Position numbers and translations under genes: made by a program. From Microsyncoccus archaeolyticus (GTDB taxonomy: Bacteria; Patescibacteriota; Minisyncoccia; Minisyncoccales; Minisyncoccaceae): DNA of 43,563 bases. How positions within the stretch are numbered: the first letter of the stretch is position 1; each line of letters starts with the position of its first letter. This document shows, in pieces, positions 33,068 to 41,732 of the stretch. Location: positions 1 to 43,563 of the forward strand of contig BTXY01000006.1 in assembly GCA_036987155.1 (NCBI GenBank), given 5' to 3'. The notes beneath the pieces are model-generated. The model had not been told where the DNA came from, did not search any database, and saw only the letters and a program-made list of their open reading frames with translations.

Positions 33068-33655
33068 TTATTCACTAATATTTAAATTTCTCTGCGAAAT
33101 ACTTGTTTGTAATATCATGCTTGGTATTGGATTTAATCTTCTTGTACTATTAGATTGGATATTCATGGTTAAAGTTACAAGTGGCTGACTTGTATCAATA
33201 ACATCACCAGCAACGGTTAGGTTTAAAGAGTTGATTTTAAGTTTAGAAGAAGTTAACTCTGTTCCTGAAGCAGGAAAATTAGCCGCAGAATTTGTTGAAG
33301 ACTTCATTTCTTTTAAAACATTGTTTTCTAAATAAAACTTCTTACAACGATAGCCGTCATAAGCATCTGGCAAAGGAACTGTTGTGTCAAAAGAAAGAAA
33401 AAGTATTCCTCCTGATGTCCCATAATTAGTATTGGCGCTGCCTGTACAATTACCTGTTTCGTCTATTAATGCCATTCTAATTGCCCTGTCCATATATTCT
33501 ATTGAATAACTTGCTTGATTTAAAATTTCCTGGTTTTGCAAAACAGAAGCCTGAGCATCCATGGCTGCAATAAATAGATTAATTAATCCAGTAACTAATA
33601 CACCAAAAATAGTAATGGCAATTAATAATTCAATTAATGTTAATCCTTTATTCAT
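33068..33655 (-). CDS. Minor prepilin, PilW/PulJ-like
   Basis: 195 residues. Prepilin N-terminus (NKGLTLIELLIAITIFGVL), then a helix ending SYSIEYMDRAIRMAL, typical of PulJ/PilW proteins, and a beta-rich C-terminal part. Likely part of the minor-pilin tip complex that starts fibre assembly. Located between PilV-like and PilX-like genes. Confidence 0.82.
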   Translation of the reverse strand: MNKGLTLIELLIAITIFGVLVTGLINLFIAAMDAQASVLQNQEILNQASYSIEYMDRAIRMALIDETGNCTGSANTNYGTSGGILFLSFDTTVPLPDAYDGYRCKKFYLENNVLKEMKSSTNSAANFPASGTELTSSKLKINSLNLTVAGDVIDTSQPLVTLTMNIQSNSTRRLNPIPSMILQTSISQRNLNISE

Positions 33656-33659
33656 AATA

Positions 33660-34130
33660 TTATGGTTTCCAATTATATATATCTTGTTTTACTGATAATT
33701 CATTTGTTCTCCAATACATGGTAACTGTAATTGATACTTTGTCTGAACTGTTTGCTAAAGTAATTTTTCTTCTATAGATAGTTTTCGTACCTGAAGAGTA
33801 ATTATAATATCCACTACCATCAACGTATAAATAATGAGTTGAATCATATGAGCTCAAAGAAGAATCATTATAATCAGCCTCGTAATCACCGTCTGTTGAT
33901 AATCCATCGTTCCAAGTTGCTGCTCCTTCAACCCAATTAGTATCTCTAATATTTTTAATAATCTCTATCCCCTCTTGTCCCAACAAAGCTGCTGTATAGC
34001 TTTCTTTTTCAAATTTTGTTGTTTGAATATATTTTGTTGTTAATTGAACAATACCAACAACTGCTATTGTAATCATAAAAACAGAAACAACCATCTCTAT
34101 TAAGGTAAATCCTTTTTTATTCATAATCAT
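33660..34130 (-). CDS. Minor prepilin, PilV/GspI-like
   Basis: 156 residues. N-terminus KKGFTLIEMVVSVFMITIA; then LLGQEGIEIIKNIRDTNWVEG, the GspI/PilV-type pattern A..L...GIE..R..RD. The start ATG overlaps the previous stop (ATGA); a second Met two codons on is equally workable. Part of the pilD-linked minor-pilin run. Confidence 0.82.
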   Translation of the reverse strand: MIMNKKGFTLIEMVVSVFMITIAVVGIVQLTTKYIQTTKFEKESYTAALLGQEGIEIIKNIRDTNWVEGAATWNDGLSTDGDYEADYNDSSLSSYDSTHYLYVDGSGYYNYSSGTKTIYRRKITLANSSDKVSITVTMYWRTNELSVKQDIYNWKP

Positions 34131-34687
34131 GGATTATTAACATCTATTCTTCCAACATTATTAATATTTATTGTTCTTGTTTTTGTATTGTCAGAAATAA
34201 TGCATAAAACAATAGAAACATTATGCAAAGTATTATCGTTTTCAATACGGGTAACTGGTTCAGGAGGGGCAAAAGAAACACTTCTTGTTGTTGGATAAGT
34301 AATCGACCCATTGTCATCATCTATAATATTGCAAATCTTTATTCCTGTTTCAATGTTAATTGTTTCCCTTATAGAGTCTGTTGAGCTTTGATAATAATAA
34401 TTAGTTGCATCTGAAGTAGAGTTATTATAAAGAATATAGCTTGTAGCAGGGCTTGATTCATCAAAATAAAGACCAGCAGCATTAAATCCAGTTGGAAAAT
34501 AACCCGACAACCCCATTTCTTGAGCTCTTCTTAAGTCTTGAGATAATTTTTGTGCTGCTCTTTCTAGCGCTAAACCTTCTTTTCCTACATTGTAATTACC
34601 AAAAACCATGGCTGAAAACAAAACAGCAATAGAAATAACAATAAGCATTTCTACTAAAGTTAATCCTTTTTGAAAACTATTCTTCAT
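34127..34687 (-). CDS. Minor prepilin, GspH/FimT-like
   Basis: 186 residues. N-terminus QKGLTLVEMLIVISIAVLF, then LERAAQKLSQDLRRAQEMGL, the GspH/FimT signature, and a beta-rich globular domain. First of the four minor pilins after pilD; ends with TGA overlapping the next gene. Confidence 0.83.
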   Translation of the reverse strand: MKNSFQKGLTLVEMLIVISIAVLFSAMVFGNYNVGKEGLALERAAQKLSQDLRRAQEMGLSGYFPTGFNAAGLYFDESSPATSYILYNNSTSDATNYYYQSSTDSIRETINIETGIKICNIIDDDNGSITYPTTRSVSFAPPEPVTRIENDNTLHNVSIVLCIISDNTKTRTININNVGRIDVNNP

Positions 34688-34706
34688 TATGAATATTATA
34701 ACTTAA

Positions 34707-35525
34707 TTATTTCATAAAAGAAAGGTACCAAGAAAGAATGTCTTGTCCCCATCCTAAACCAATGTATGTTCCCAAAATTAAGAACGGACCAAAAGGAACC
34801 TCTGATTTCATTTGTTTTTTTCTTAATAGGATTAGAAGTATTCCTGTAGTTGCACCAATAAAAAATGAAATAAATATTGATGGGATTATAAGGGGCCAAC
34901 CTAGAAATAATCCTAAAAGAAATATTAGCTTAACATCTCCGAATCCCATTGCTTTTCCTTGAGAAAAAAACCAAATTAGGAATATAAAAAAAGCCGAACC
35001 CATTGCAGAAAAAACAAAACCTAAAATCTGATGTTCTGTATAGTATCCATTTAAAAATGCAACAATAATCCAAATAAAAGTTAAGCCAATTCCAGAAAAA
35101 GTAATCCTGTCTGGAATAATATAATGCTTTAAATCATAAAGAAAAGCGCTCATTAAAAGAGTAGCTAAAATAAATCTAAAGATTAACTCAAAAAACTTTA
35201 TGTTTGTAAAATCATTGGTTAACAAATCAAAACCAGTAACATAATAAATAAAAACAAAAAGAAAACCAATTAATATTTCAACTATTGGATACTGCCAAGA
35301 TATTTTCTCTTTGCAATATCTACATGTTGCTCTAAGCCAAGCAAAACTTATTAAGGGAATTAAATCAAAAACCCCTAATTTATGTTTACACTTAGGACAA
35401 TAAGAGCTTCCTAAAATTGTTTCTTTTTGACTTATTCTATAGATAAAGCAGTTAATAAAACTACCAGCTATTGTTCCTAGAATGAAAATAAAAAATAAAA
35501 TTGTTGTTTGTTCTATGCTTATCAT
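34707..35525 (-). CDS. pilD: Prepilin peptidase PilD (leader peptidase/methylase)
   Basis: 272 residues from the ATG at 35525; an upstream reading would cross the pilA terminator. N-terminal domain with two CxxC pairs (CPKCKHKL, CRYCKEK) characteristic of the methylating bifunctional form; catalytic Asp in YDLKHYIIPDR and in GFGDVKL; about seven membrane segments. It cleaves and N-methylates the prepilins encoded across this window. An extended -10 lies 7 nt before the ATG. Confidence 0.95.
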   Translation of the reverse strand: MISIEQTTILFFIFILGTIAGSFINCFIYRISQKETILGSSYCPKCKHKLGVFDLIPLISFAWLRATCRYCKEKISWQYPIVEILIGFLFVFIYYVTGFDLLTNDFTNIKFFELIFRFILATLLMSAFLYDLKHYIIPDRITFSGIGLTFIWIIVAFLNGYYTEHQILGFVFSAMGSAFFIFLIWFFSQGKAMGFGDVKLIFLLGLFLGWPLIIPSIFISFFIGATTGILLILLRKKQMKSEVPFGPFLILGTYIGLGWGQDILSWYLSFMK

Positions 35526-35532
35526 ATTGTGT

Positions 35533-35541
35533 ATTTTAACA
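35533..35541 (-). promoter_or_regulatory. Extended -10 element of pilD, predicted leaderless
   Basis: Minus strand: TGT TAAAAT (35541-35533), then ACACAAT and the ATG at 35525. It lies just past the pilA terminator, giving pilD and the minor pilins their own start. Confidence 0.5.
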
Positions 35542-35548
35542 TATTTTA

Positions 35549-35582
35549 TTAAAAAGAAAAGCCCCTCATAAAGAGGGGCTTT
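35549..35582 (-). terminator. pilA terminator
   Basis: Ten-base stem AAAGCCCCTC/GAGGGGCTTT (35558-35567 with 35573-35582), loop ATAAA, then T-rich sequence on the minus strand. Placed between pilA and pilD. Confidence 0.9.
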
Positions 35583-35593
35583 AAAAAAATCAA

Positions 35594-36073
35594 TTATAGA
35601 CAATCTGCATTTGTTGAATCACAACCAGTACTACAATCTGTAGCCGGTGCTCCAGCATAACCAGTAGAATCTACACAAAAATAACTTCCGGAAAGAAGGG
35701 TCGTGCAAACACAATATGCAGGAGCTGATGTTCCAGCATTTACTTGAACACGAACGGTTGCTCCTTCTCCTACAGCAGCTTCACAAGCTTTATTTGCATC
35801 TGATTGTGGAGAATCATCTAAAAATGAAGCGTCGACATCACAAGAAGAACCATTATCTACATCTGTAGCAGCTTTATATGCACCATTACCACTTGTTGCC
35901 TTGTAAACCTCAGCAGCTGTTCTTAGTTGATCTAAACTAGCTTTAATTTTAGCATCCTTAGCAGCATTTTGTGCTCCTGATAAATTAACGATAATTAATC
36001 CTGATAAAATACCGATAATAGCTATAACAACTAACAATTCAATTAAAGTAAAACCTTTTTTATTCATAACCAT
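35594..36073 (-). CDS. pilA: Major type IV pilin PilA
   Basis: 159 residues (157 if the second Met at 36067 is used). N-terminus NKKGFTLIELLVVIAIIGIL with Glu5, then AQNAAKDAKIKASLDQLRTAAE, a standard pilin alpha-1 helix. The small globular domain has eight Cys (pairs such as VCTT and CSTGC), suggesting disulfides. It has its own strong promoter and terminator between pilC and pilD, unlike every other pilin in the window, which is why it is called the major pilin. Confidence 0.9.
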   Translation of the reverse strand: MVMNKKGFTLIELLVVIAIIGILSGLIIVNLSGAQNAAKDAKIKASLDQLRTAAEVYKATSGNGAYKAATDVDNGSSCDVDASFLDDSPQSDANKACEAAVGEGATVRVQVNAGTSAPAYCVCTTLLSGSYFCVDSTGYAGAPATDCSTGCDSTNADCL

Positions 36074-36094
36074 ATTTTTTAAAATTTAAGTATT

Positions 36095-36112
36095 CATATT
36101 CAAAAGAATATG
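36095..36112 (-). promoter_or_regulatory. Hairpin in the pilA leader
   Basis: Perfect CATATTC/GAATATG stem (36095-36101 with 36106-36112) with a 4-nt loop, in the roughly 70-nt pilA leader, which shows no Shine-Dalgarno. It could stabilise the message or affect translation. Confidence 0.35.
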
Positions 36113-36146
36113 GACGACCTTTTGAAATTTTTATTATTATATTAAC

Positions 36147-36176
36147 ATCATATCAAATATACTCATTTCTTGTCAA
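36147..36176 (-). promoter_or_regulatory. pilA promoter
   Basis: Minus strand: TTGACA (36176-36171), 18-nt spacer, TATGAT (36152-36147), a near-consensus promoter just past the pilC stop. Confidence 0.75.
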
Positions 36177-36183
36177 ATACTTT

Positions 36184-37401
36184 TTATTGGGAAATAGTAG
36201 TTGTGATTTGATAAATAGGTAATATTACAGAAGCAACTAAAAATCCGACCATAACAGCAAGACCGATCATCAGCACTGGCTCAATAATACTTGATAAAGA
36301 ATTAATAAATGTCTCTGCTTCCTGCTTATAAAACTTAACAATGTTTGAAAGAGCAAAGTCTAGTTTTCCTGTTTTTTCTCCCACTGAAACCATTTGAACA
36401 AAAAGTGGAGAAATAATATTGGGATAAGTAGATAATACATTGCTTAAGCTCTCCCCCTTTATTAACCTATCTTTTGTTTCAAGTAGTGCTCTTTTGTACA
36501 AATTATTTCCAATAAGACCAGAAATAACTTCTAGAGCTTCTGTAATTTGAATTCCAGCAGATATTAATGTGGATAAGTTTTCAGCTAAACGTGATAATAA
36601 AAGATTTTTAACAAATACATTAATTACAGGTATTTTTAAAATAACGCTATCCATCAGCTCTTTTCCCTCCTCTGTTTTAATGTAAAAAGCAAATATGGAA
36701 ATAATTCCAGCAATTAAAGCAACGACCAAGTACCAAAATTTAACAAAAAAATTAGACAAAGCTATAACTATTCTTGTTGCTGTTGGAAGTTCTTGTCCAG
36801 ACCCTTCAAGAATCTCAGTAAGGCCAGGGATAATAAACACCATAATAACAATGAATATTACAACAAATACAAACAAAATAACTGCTGGGTAGACCATTGC
36901 TCCAATTGTTTTTGATCGAATGGCGTATTCACTTTCAAGGTGTTGAGCAACTCTTTCTAATATTCTTGGCAAGTCCCCAGAAACTTCCCCTGATTTTATC
37001 ATGTTAACATAGAAAGGAGAAAAAATTTCTGGATATTTAACGAATGCTTTTGATAAAATTGTTCCACCTCTAACGTCTTTAGCAATATTAAATAGTTTTT
37101 CTTTAAGTGTTTGGTTATTGGTTTGATTAGCCAAAGTATCTAATGCTTCTGCTGGAGAAACATTAGATTCTACCATAATTGCTAATTGCCTTGTAAACAT
37201 TACTATGTCTTTATGTGAAATACCACCAAACAAAACAATCTTTTTATTCATTAGCTTCTTACTAGCAGTATCTTCTTCAATAGAAATCGGGTAAAGACCC
37301 TGACTTGCTAAAATATCCAAAACCGCATCTCTTGAAGAAGCTTCTATGATTCCTTTTTGATTTACTCCTTTTGAATCTTTTGCGCTAAAGTAGTATTTCA
37401 T
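36184..37401 (-). CDS. pilC: Type IV pilus inner-membrane platform protein PilC
   Basis: 405 residues. N-terminal region YYFSAKDSKGVNQKGIIEA and two T2SSF domains (FTRQLAIMVESNVSPAEAL; LLSRLAENLSTLISAGIQIT), with three membrane helices. It couples the PilB/PilT motors to pilin insertion. Follows pilT by 5 nt. Confidence 0.96.
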   Translation of the reverse strand: MKYYFSAKDSKGVNQKGIIEASSRDAVLDILASQGLYPISIEEDTASKKLMNKKIVLFGGISHKDIVMFTRQLAIMVESNVSPAEALDTLANQTNNQTLKEKLFNIAKDVRGGTILSKAFVKYPEIFSPFYVNMIKSGEVSGDLPRILERVAQHLESEYAIRSKTIGAMVYPAVILFVFVVIFIVIMVFIIPGLTEILEGSGQELPTATRIVIALSNFFVKFWYLVVALIAGIISIFAFYIKTEEGKELMDSVILKIPVINVFVKNLLLSRLAENLSTLISAGIQITEALEVISGLIGNNLYKRALLETKDRLIKGESLSNVLSTYPNIISPLFVQMVSVGEKTGKLDFALSNIVKFYKQEAETFINSLSSIIEPVLMIGLAVMVGFLVASVILPIYQITTTISQ

Positions 37402-37406
37402 GATTA

Positions 37407-38471
37407 TTACATTACTAATTTTTTAAGTTCTCTTGTGTTTGGAGAAAAAGCCATTGCACTTTCTATTGTTATCTTACCCTTTCTTACTAATTCTGACAAA
37501 GACCTGTTTAAAGAAACCATGCCCACATCAGAAGAAGTTTCAATAACTAATGGTATTTCATATACCTTATTCTCCCTTATTAAATTTGAAACTGCGCCTG
37601 TGTTAAACATTATTTCGCAAGCAGGCACCACTCCCCCATCTATGCTTGGAATCAATCTTTGTGATATTACTCCTAAAAGCGATCCTGATAATTGAGCCCT
37701 AATTTGATTTTGCTGCTCTCCTGAAAAAGTATCTACTATTCTATGAATTGTTTGGGCTGCTGAATTAGTATGAAGAGTAGCCAAAACCAAATGTCCTGTT
37801 TCGGCTGCAGTAATAGCAGTAGCAATTGTTTCAGGGTCCCTCATTTCACCAACCATAATAACATCAGGATCTTCTCTAAATGTTGCTTTTAATGCTCTTG
37901 AAAAAGATAGTGTGTCATAATTTAACTCTCTTTGATTAATAACTGCTTTTTCATCATTAAAAATATACTCGATTGGATCTTCAATGGTTATAATATGACA
38001 AGCTCTGTTTTTATTAATCTCATTAATCATTGCTGCCATGGTCGTACTTTTTCCATGCCCAGAAGGACCAGCAATAATTACAAAACCATTTACTGCGTTA
38101 CAAAACCTATAAACCTGAAGCGGAAGATTTAATTCATCTATTGATTTAATATAACTTGAAACTAAACGCATTGCTACAGAAATGTTCCCTGATTGATAAA
38201 ATATATTAACCCTGAATCTTCCTTTTTTATCAAAGTCATAAGAAAAATCTATATCCTTATCTATTAAAAATCTTTCCTTTTGTTTTTCGTTCATTAAACA
38301 AAACGCTAAACTTTGTGCACTTTCTTTTGTTAAAGGGCTTTCTTTTGATAAGGGGATGAGCTTTCTGTTAATTCTGAAAACAGGTGGGTGCCCAACAGAA
38401 AAATGCAAGTCAGAAGCTCCTTTGTCAATCGTCAAAAGTAAAAGCTGATTTAAATAGTGTTGGTAATCCAT
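37407..38471 (-). CDS. pilT: Pilus retraction ATPase PilT
   Basis: 354 residues. Walker A GPSGHGKSTT, Asp box TIEDPIEYIF, Walker B DVIMVGEMRDPETI, and the His box HLVLATLHTNSA. The C-terminal tail contains GMVSLNRSLSELV. Its presence supports retractile pili. It starts one base after the pilB stop. Confidence 0.95.
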   Translation of the reverse strand: MDYQHYLNQLLLLTIDKGASDLHFSVGHPPVFRINRKLIPLSKESPLTKESAQSLAFCLMNEKQKERFLIDKDIDFSYDFDKKGRFRVNIFYQSGNISVAMRLVSSYIKSIDELNLPLQVYRFCNAVNGFVIIAGPSGHGKSTTMAAMINEINKNRACHIITIEDPIEYIFNDEKAVINQRELNYDTLSFSRALKATFREDPDVIMVGEMRDPETIATAITAAETGHLVLATLHTNSAAQTIHRIVDTFSGEQQNQIRAQLSGSLLGVISQRLIPSIDGGVVPACEIMFNTGAVSNLIRENKVYEIPLVIETSSDVGMVSLNRSLSELVRKGKITIESAMAFSPNTRELKKLVM

Positions 38472-38472
38472 T

Positions 38473-40209
38473 TTATTCTTCAGAAATTCTAAATATTTCT
38501 TCTATTGAAATATCTCCCTTTACTGCTTTAATAACAGCATCTTGTCTCATTGAAATCATTCCTTGCCTTTTTGCTTCTTCACTAATTTTTTGATCTGTTG
38601 GATCTTCTACAATTATTCTTTCTAATTCTGGTGTCATTTTTAAAACTTCAAAAACTCCTAGTCTTCCTTTCTCTCCTTTCATGTTGCATTTAGGGCAACC
38701 CTTAGGTTTCCAAGTATAAATTTCTGTTGGAATCTCTACGTCCTTTTTAACTTGCTCTGGTAAATTAGTAAGCTCTTTTATTATCATTTTCTCTACTTCC
38801 TTACTTGGTCTTATTTTTTCTTTACAGTAAGGACATAGCCTTTGAGCTAATCTTTGAGCAATACCAATATTCAATGTTGCAGGCAAAAGAAACGGCTTAA
38901 TTTTCATATCTATTAATCTCGGAATAATACCAACTGCATTATTAGTGTGAAGTGTACTTAAAACAATATGACCAGTTAGGGCTGCATGCGTAACTAGTGA
39001 AGCTGATTCTTCATCTCTAACCTCTCCCACCATTATAATATCCGGGTCTTGCCTTACCACATGTCTTAATCCTGAAGCAAAATCATATCCAATCTCTGGC
39101 CTTATTTGTGATTGATTAATTCCTGGAACATAATACTCAATAGGATCTTCTAAAGTAACAACATTTACTTCTGGCCTATTGAGCTCTTGAAGGATTGAAT
39201 AAAGAGTAGTAGTTTTACCAGAACCAGTAGGACCAGTAGCTAAAATTAAACCAAAGGGCTTATTGATTGCCTCTTTTACAATTTTTAAATTCCTGCTAAT
39301 TAATCCAATATCTTGATATGTTCTTAGCCCCTCATTAGGATCAAGAACCCTGATTACAACTTTTTCTCCTAGCTTAGTTGGAAGAGTTGAAACCCTAAAA
39401 TCAATATTTTTGTTATCAATTCTTGCTGAAAATCTTCCATCTTGAGGGATTCTGGTTTCATCAATTCTTAAATTTGATAATATTTTAATTCTAGCAACAA
39501 TTGAAGGATGAGTATGTAGGGGCAAATAAAGCGAAGAATAAAGAGTTCCGTCCATTCTGAAACGTATACGCAGTTGTTTTTCTTCTGGCTCAATATGTAT
39601 ATCTGAAGCTCTACCATCAACAGCGTGCCTTAAAATAACATCCACCATTTTAATAATAGGCGCTTCTTCTGATAGTCTTTCTTGCTGCTCTGGCCTAGTA
39701 TCATAGGAAAATATTTCAACATTGTCTCCACTCCCTATCTCGGTTTCTAGTGCGCTCAAAGCCTTCCCAACTTCTTCCTTAATGTTTCTATATTGTTTAA
39801 AAAAACTATTAAAAACCCTTTCGCTAATTAAAAACAATCTAAAACCTAACTTTTTTTGCCTAGTAATAAAATTAACTGCTTCTTTAGCTTTAATGTTTTC
39901 AGGATCAACTATACCAACCTCAAGCTTATCTTCTTTAATACTTAGGGGTACAACCTTATAAAAAGCTGCTGATTCTTCTGGAATTAATGATAAAATATTA
40001 TTAGGAATCTCCATTGTCTCAGAGCCTTCGAAAATAGGGACCCCAGAAAGCTCTGATTTAATCTCGTTTAACTTTACCTCATCTATAATTTTATTTTCTA
40101 AAAGAAAAATATCTTCCTCCTCATCGGATTCTTTAAATTTACTCTCAAGCTCTTTTGCTTTTTCAGAAGTTATTATTTTCTTTTCTACTAATTTTTCTAT
40201 TAAACTCAT
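38473..40209 (-). CDS. pilB: Pilus extension ATPase PilB
   Basis: 578 residues from the ATG at 40209 (MSLIEKLVEKKIIT), chosen because longer readings overlap the previous gene. N-terminal MshEN domain, then Walker A GPTGSGKTTT, Walker B DIIMVGEVRDEESA, HTNNAVG, and a tetracysteine zinc site (CPYC, CPKC) typical of PilB/GspE. Powers pilus assembly. Confidence 0.96.
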   Translation of the reverse strand: MSLIEKLVEKKIITSEKAKELESKFKESDEEEDIFLLENKIIDEVKLNEIKSELSGVPIFEGSETMEIPNNILSLIPEESAAFYKVVPLSIKEDKLEVGIVDPENIKAKEAVNFITRQKKLGFRLFLISERVFNSFFKQYRNIKEEVGKALSALETEIGSGDNVEIFSYDTRPEQQERLSEEAPIIKMVDVILRHAVDGRASDIHIEPEEKQLRIRFRMDGTLYSSLYLPLHTHPSIVARIKILSNLRIDETRIPQDGRFSARIDNKNIDFRVSTLPTKLGEKVVIRVLDPNEGLRTYQDIGLISRNLKIVKEAINKPFGLILATGPTGSGKTTTLYSILQELNRPEVNVVTLEDPIEYYVPGINQSQIRPEIGYDFASGLRHVVRQDPDIIMVGEVRDEESASLVTHAALTGHIVLSTLHTNNAVGIIPRLIDMKIKPFLLPATLNIGIAQRLAQRLCPYCKEKIRPSKEVEKMIIKELTNLPEQVKKDVEIPTEIYTWKPKGCPKCNMKGEKGRLGVFEVLKMTPELERIIVEDPTDQKISEEAKRQGMISMRQDAVIKAVKGDISIEEIFRISEE

Positions 40210-40216
40210 AATATAT

Positions 40217-40504
40217 TTATTTAGATTTTGAAACAGGAGCAAAAGGATTAGACCTTCCTGGTGTTACGCTCTCCCCTGGTATAAAAATACTATATTGAGG
40301 AAAAATTTCTAAAGAATTAAACTCAGGAGAAACCAAGAAATCATAATTAACTTGAGGGGTTGGTATGGGCGTGGAATTAATTATTATTTCTTCTTTGGTG
40401 TTTAAAAAACGAAAAACAAAGAAAATAATTACACCTATTATTGCCAGCATAATAAATGGTATTAATTTATCCATGCCAAATTTTTTTTCTACGTATATAT
40501 CCAT
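40217..40504 (-). CDS. Small membrane-anchored protein, possible reduced PilP counterpart
   Basis: 95 residues: one membrane helix (about 15-34), then a Pro/Ser-rich extracytoplasmic stretch ending GRSNPFAPVSKSK. No firm family match. Its place directly after pilO and before pilB, and the terminal GRxNPFxP motif recalling the R-D-P-F motif of PilP, suggest a minimal PilP-like partner of PilN/PilO. No lipobox and no beta domain are seen. Confidence 0.65.
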   Translation of the reverse strand: MDIYVEKKFGMDKLIPFIMLAIIGVIIFFVFRFLNTKEEIIINSTPIPTPQVNYDFLVSPEFNSLEIFPQYSIFIPGESVTPGRSNPFAPVSKSK

Positions 40505-40515
40505 ATTTTTTAAAA

Positions 40516-41175
40516 TTAATAAGAATAAATTTCTCCGTCTATGGTAAATGTCATTTTACCGCTAGAATCAGGAGCACTAAATCCTATTTTTTTAACTGAA
40601 ATTAAAAATGCTTGCCTCTCCATTGATTCTAAAAACATTTTAAAAAATTCATAACTGCCGCTTACAGTTAAAGTAAAATCTAATTTATTTACTGGGCCTT
40701 GAATGCTAGCAAGAGAACCAGTTGCTTCAGCTACTGGTTTTGTTTCTTCTTGGGGCTTAAAATTAGTTGTTTTTGATGCACTACTTTGTTGAGTTGTCTG
40801 TTGCTGTGAAGAAGCAGTTTTAACTGAAGATGGTGCAGAAATGGAAACATTTCCAAAACTCAATCCATTTTTCAAAACAATATCTTTAAAGAATATTTCA
40901 ACTTTTGAAAGATAAAAAGGAGATGATTCAAAACTACCTTTTATTATTTCTTTTTTTGCTTCCCAATTATTTTCCTTTAGCTTTTGATCGATTTCTCTTA
41001 TTTTATTTTCATACTGAATTCTTAGATTGTTTGTACTACTTAAGTTGTTAATCTGGGTTTGCTGAGTCTGCATCTCCTTATAAAGAGGTGCATCAAGATA
41101 ATAGCCAATTGCTACAGCTCCTATTATAAGAAAAAAAGATAGAGTTAATAATGGTTGTGGTTTTTTGTATTCCAT
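40516..41175 (-). CDS. pilO: PilO-like pilus alignment protein
   Basis: 219 residues: short cytoplasmic start, one membrane helix (about 10-28), a coiled coil (about 33-72), a Ser/Gln/Thr-rich linker and a ferredoxin-like end (LDFTLTVSGSYEFFKMFLESME). It pairs with PilN in the periplasmic-side alignment complex. Called by architecture and order more than by sequence motif. Confidence 0.82.
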   Translation of the reverse strand: MEYKKPQPLLTLSFFLIIGAVAIGYYLDAPLYKEMQTQQTQINNLSSTNNLRIQYENKIREIDQKLKENNWEAKKEIIKGSFESSPFYLSKVEIFFKDIVLKNGLSFGNVSISAPSSVKTASSQQQTTQQSSASKTTNFKPQEETKPVAEATGSLASIQGPVNKLDFTLTVSGSYEFFKMFLESMERQAFLISVKKIGFSAPDSSGKMTFTIDGEIYSY

Positions 41176-41177
41176 AA

Positions 41178-41708
41178 TTATTTTAATAATTCTTGTTTAA
41201 AAGTAATAGACAAATCAAAAGTAACACCACCCACATCAGCTAACTTTACATTAGAAACAGTATAGCTTTCTACCAATGCTTGATTTTTTAATATATCCAT
41301 TTGTTGGATAATTGGGCCAAAATAATCAGTTGCCCCTTTCATTGTTGCTGTTCTAGAGTCAGTCGATAAAGAAAAATCAGAATAATATATTTGAGGATGA
41401 ACCCAATTTTCAAAAGTTTTAAAAAAATTGGAAGTTTTTGCTCTTCCATCAAAAAGAATTTTGTAATCTCCTATTAATATTTCTGCTTCCTTAGCGCTCG
41501 ACTCCATTTCAATCATTTCTATTGATTTTTGAGAAGAAACTTGTTGATTAATCTCTGTAATCTTTGCTTCATTTTTAACAATTATGACATTTTTTAAAAA
41601 GAAATAGCTAAAAACCATTAAAGCAAACAAAAGAAATGCAATCAAAAATACTATTTTTTTACTAATTGAATCTTCCTCTTCTTTTTTTTCTTTTAATTCA
41701 ATTGCCAT
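41178..41708 (-). CDS. pilN: PilN-like pilus assembly protein
   Basis: 176 residues: acidic/basic cytoplasmic start, a membrane helix (about 20-40), a short coiled coil and a globular C-terminal part. It lies between pilM and pilO with 24-nt and 2-nt gaps. The usual PilN INLLP motif at the N-terminus, which binds PilM, is not evident, so contact with PilM may differ. Confidence 0.78.
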   Translation of the reverse strand: MAIELKEKKEEEDSISKKIVFLIAFLLFALMVFSYFFLKNVIIVKNEAKITEINQQVSSQKSIEMIEMESSAKEAEILIGDYKILFDGRAKTSNFFKTFENWVHPQIYYSDFSLSTDSRTATMKGATDYFGPIIQQMDILKNQALVESYTVSNVKLADVGGVTFDLSITFKQELLK

Positions 41709-41732
41709 ATTTATATTTTATTATATTTTCTC

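Noticed and set aside
35526..35603. Longer start for pilD
   Set aside because: The extension would cross the pilA terminator hairpin and the extended -10 before the ATG at 35525.
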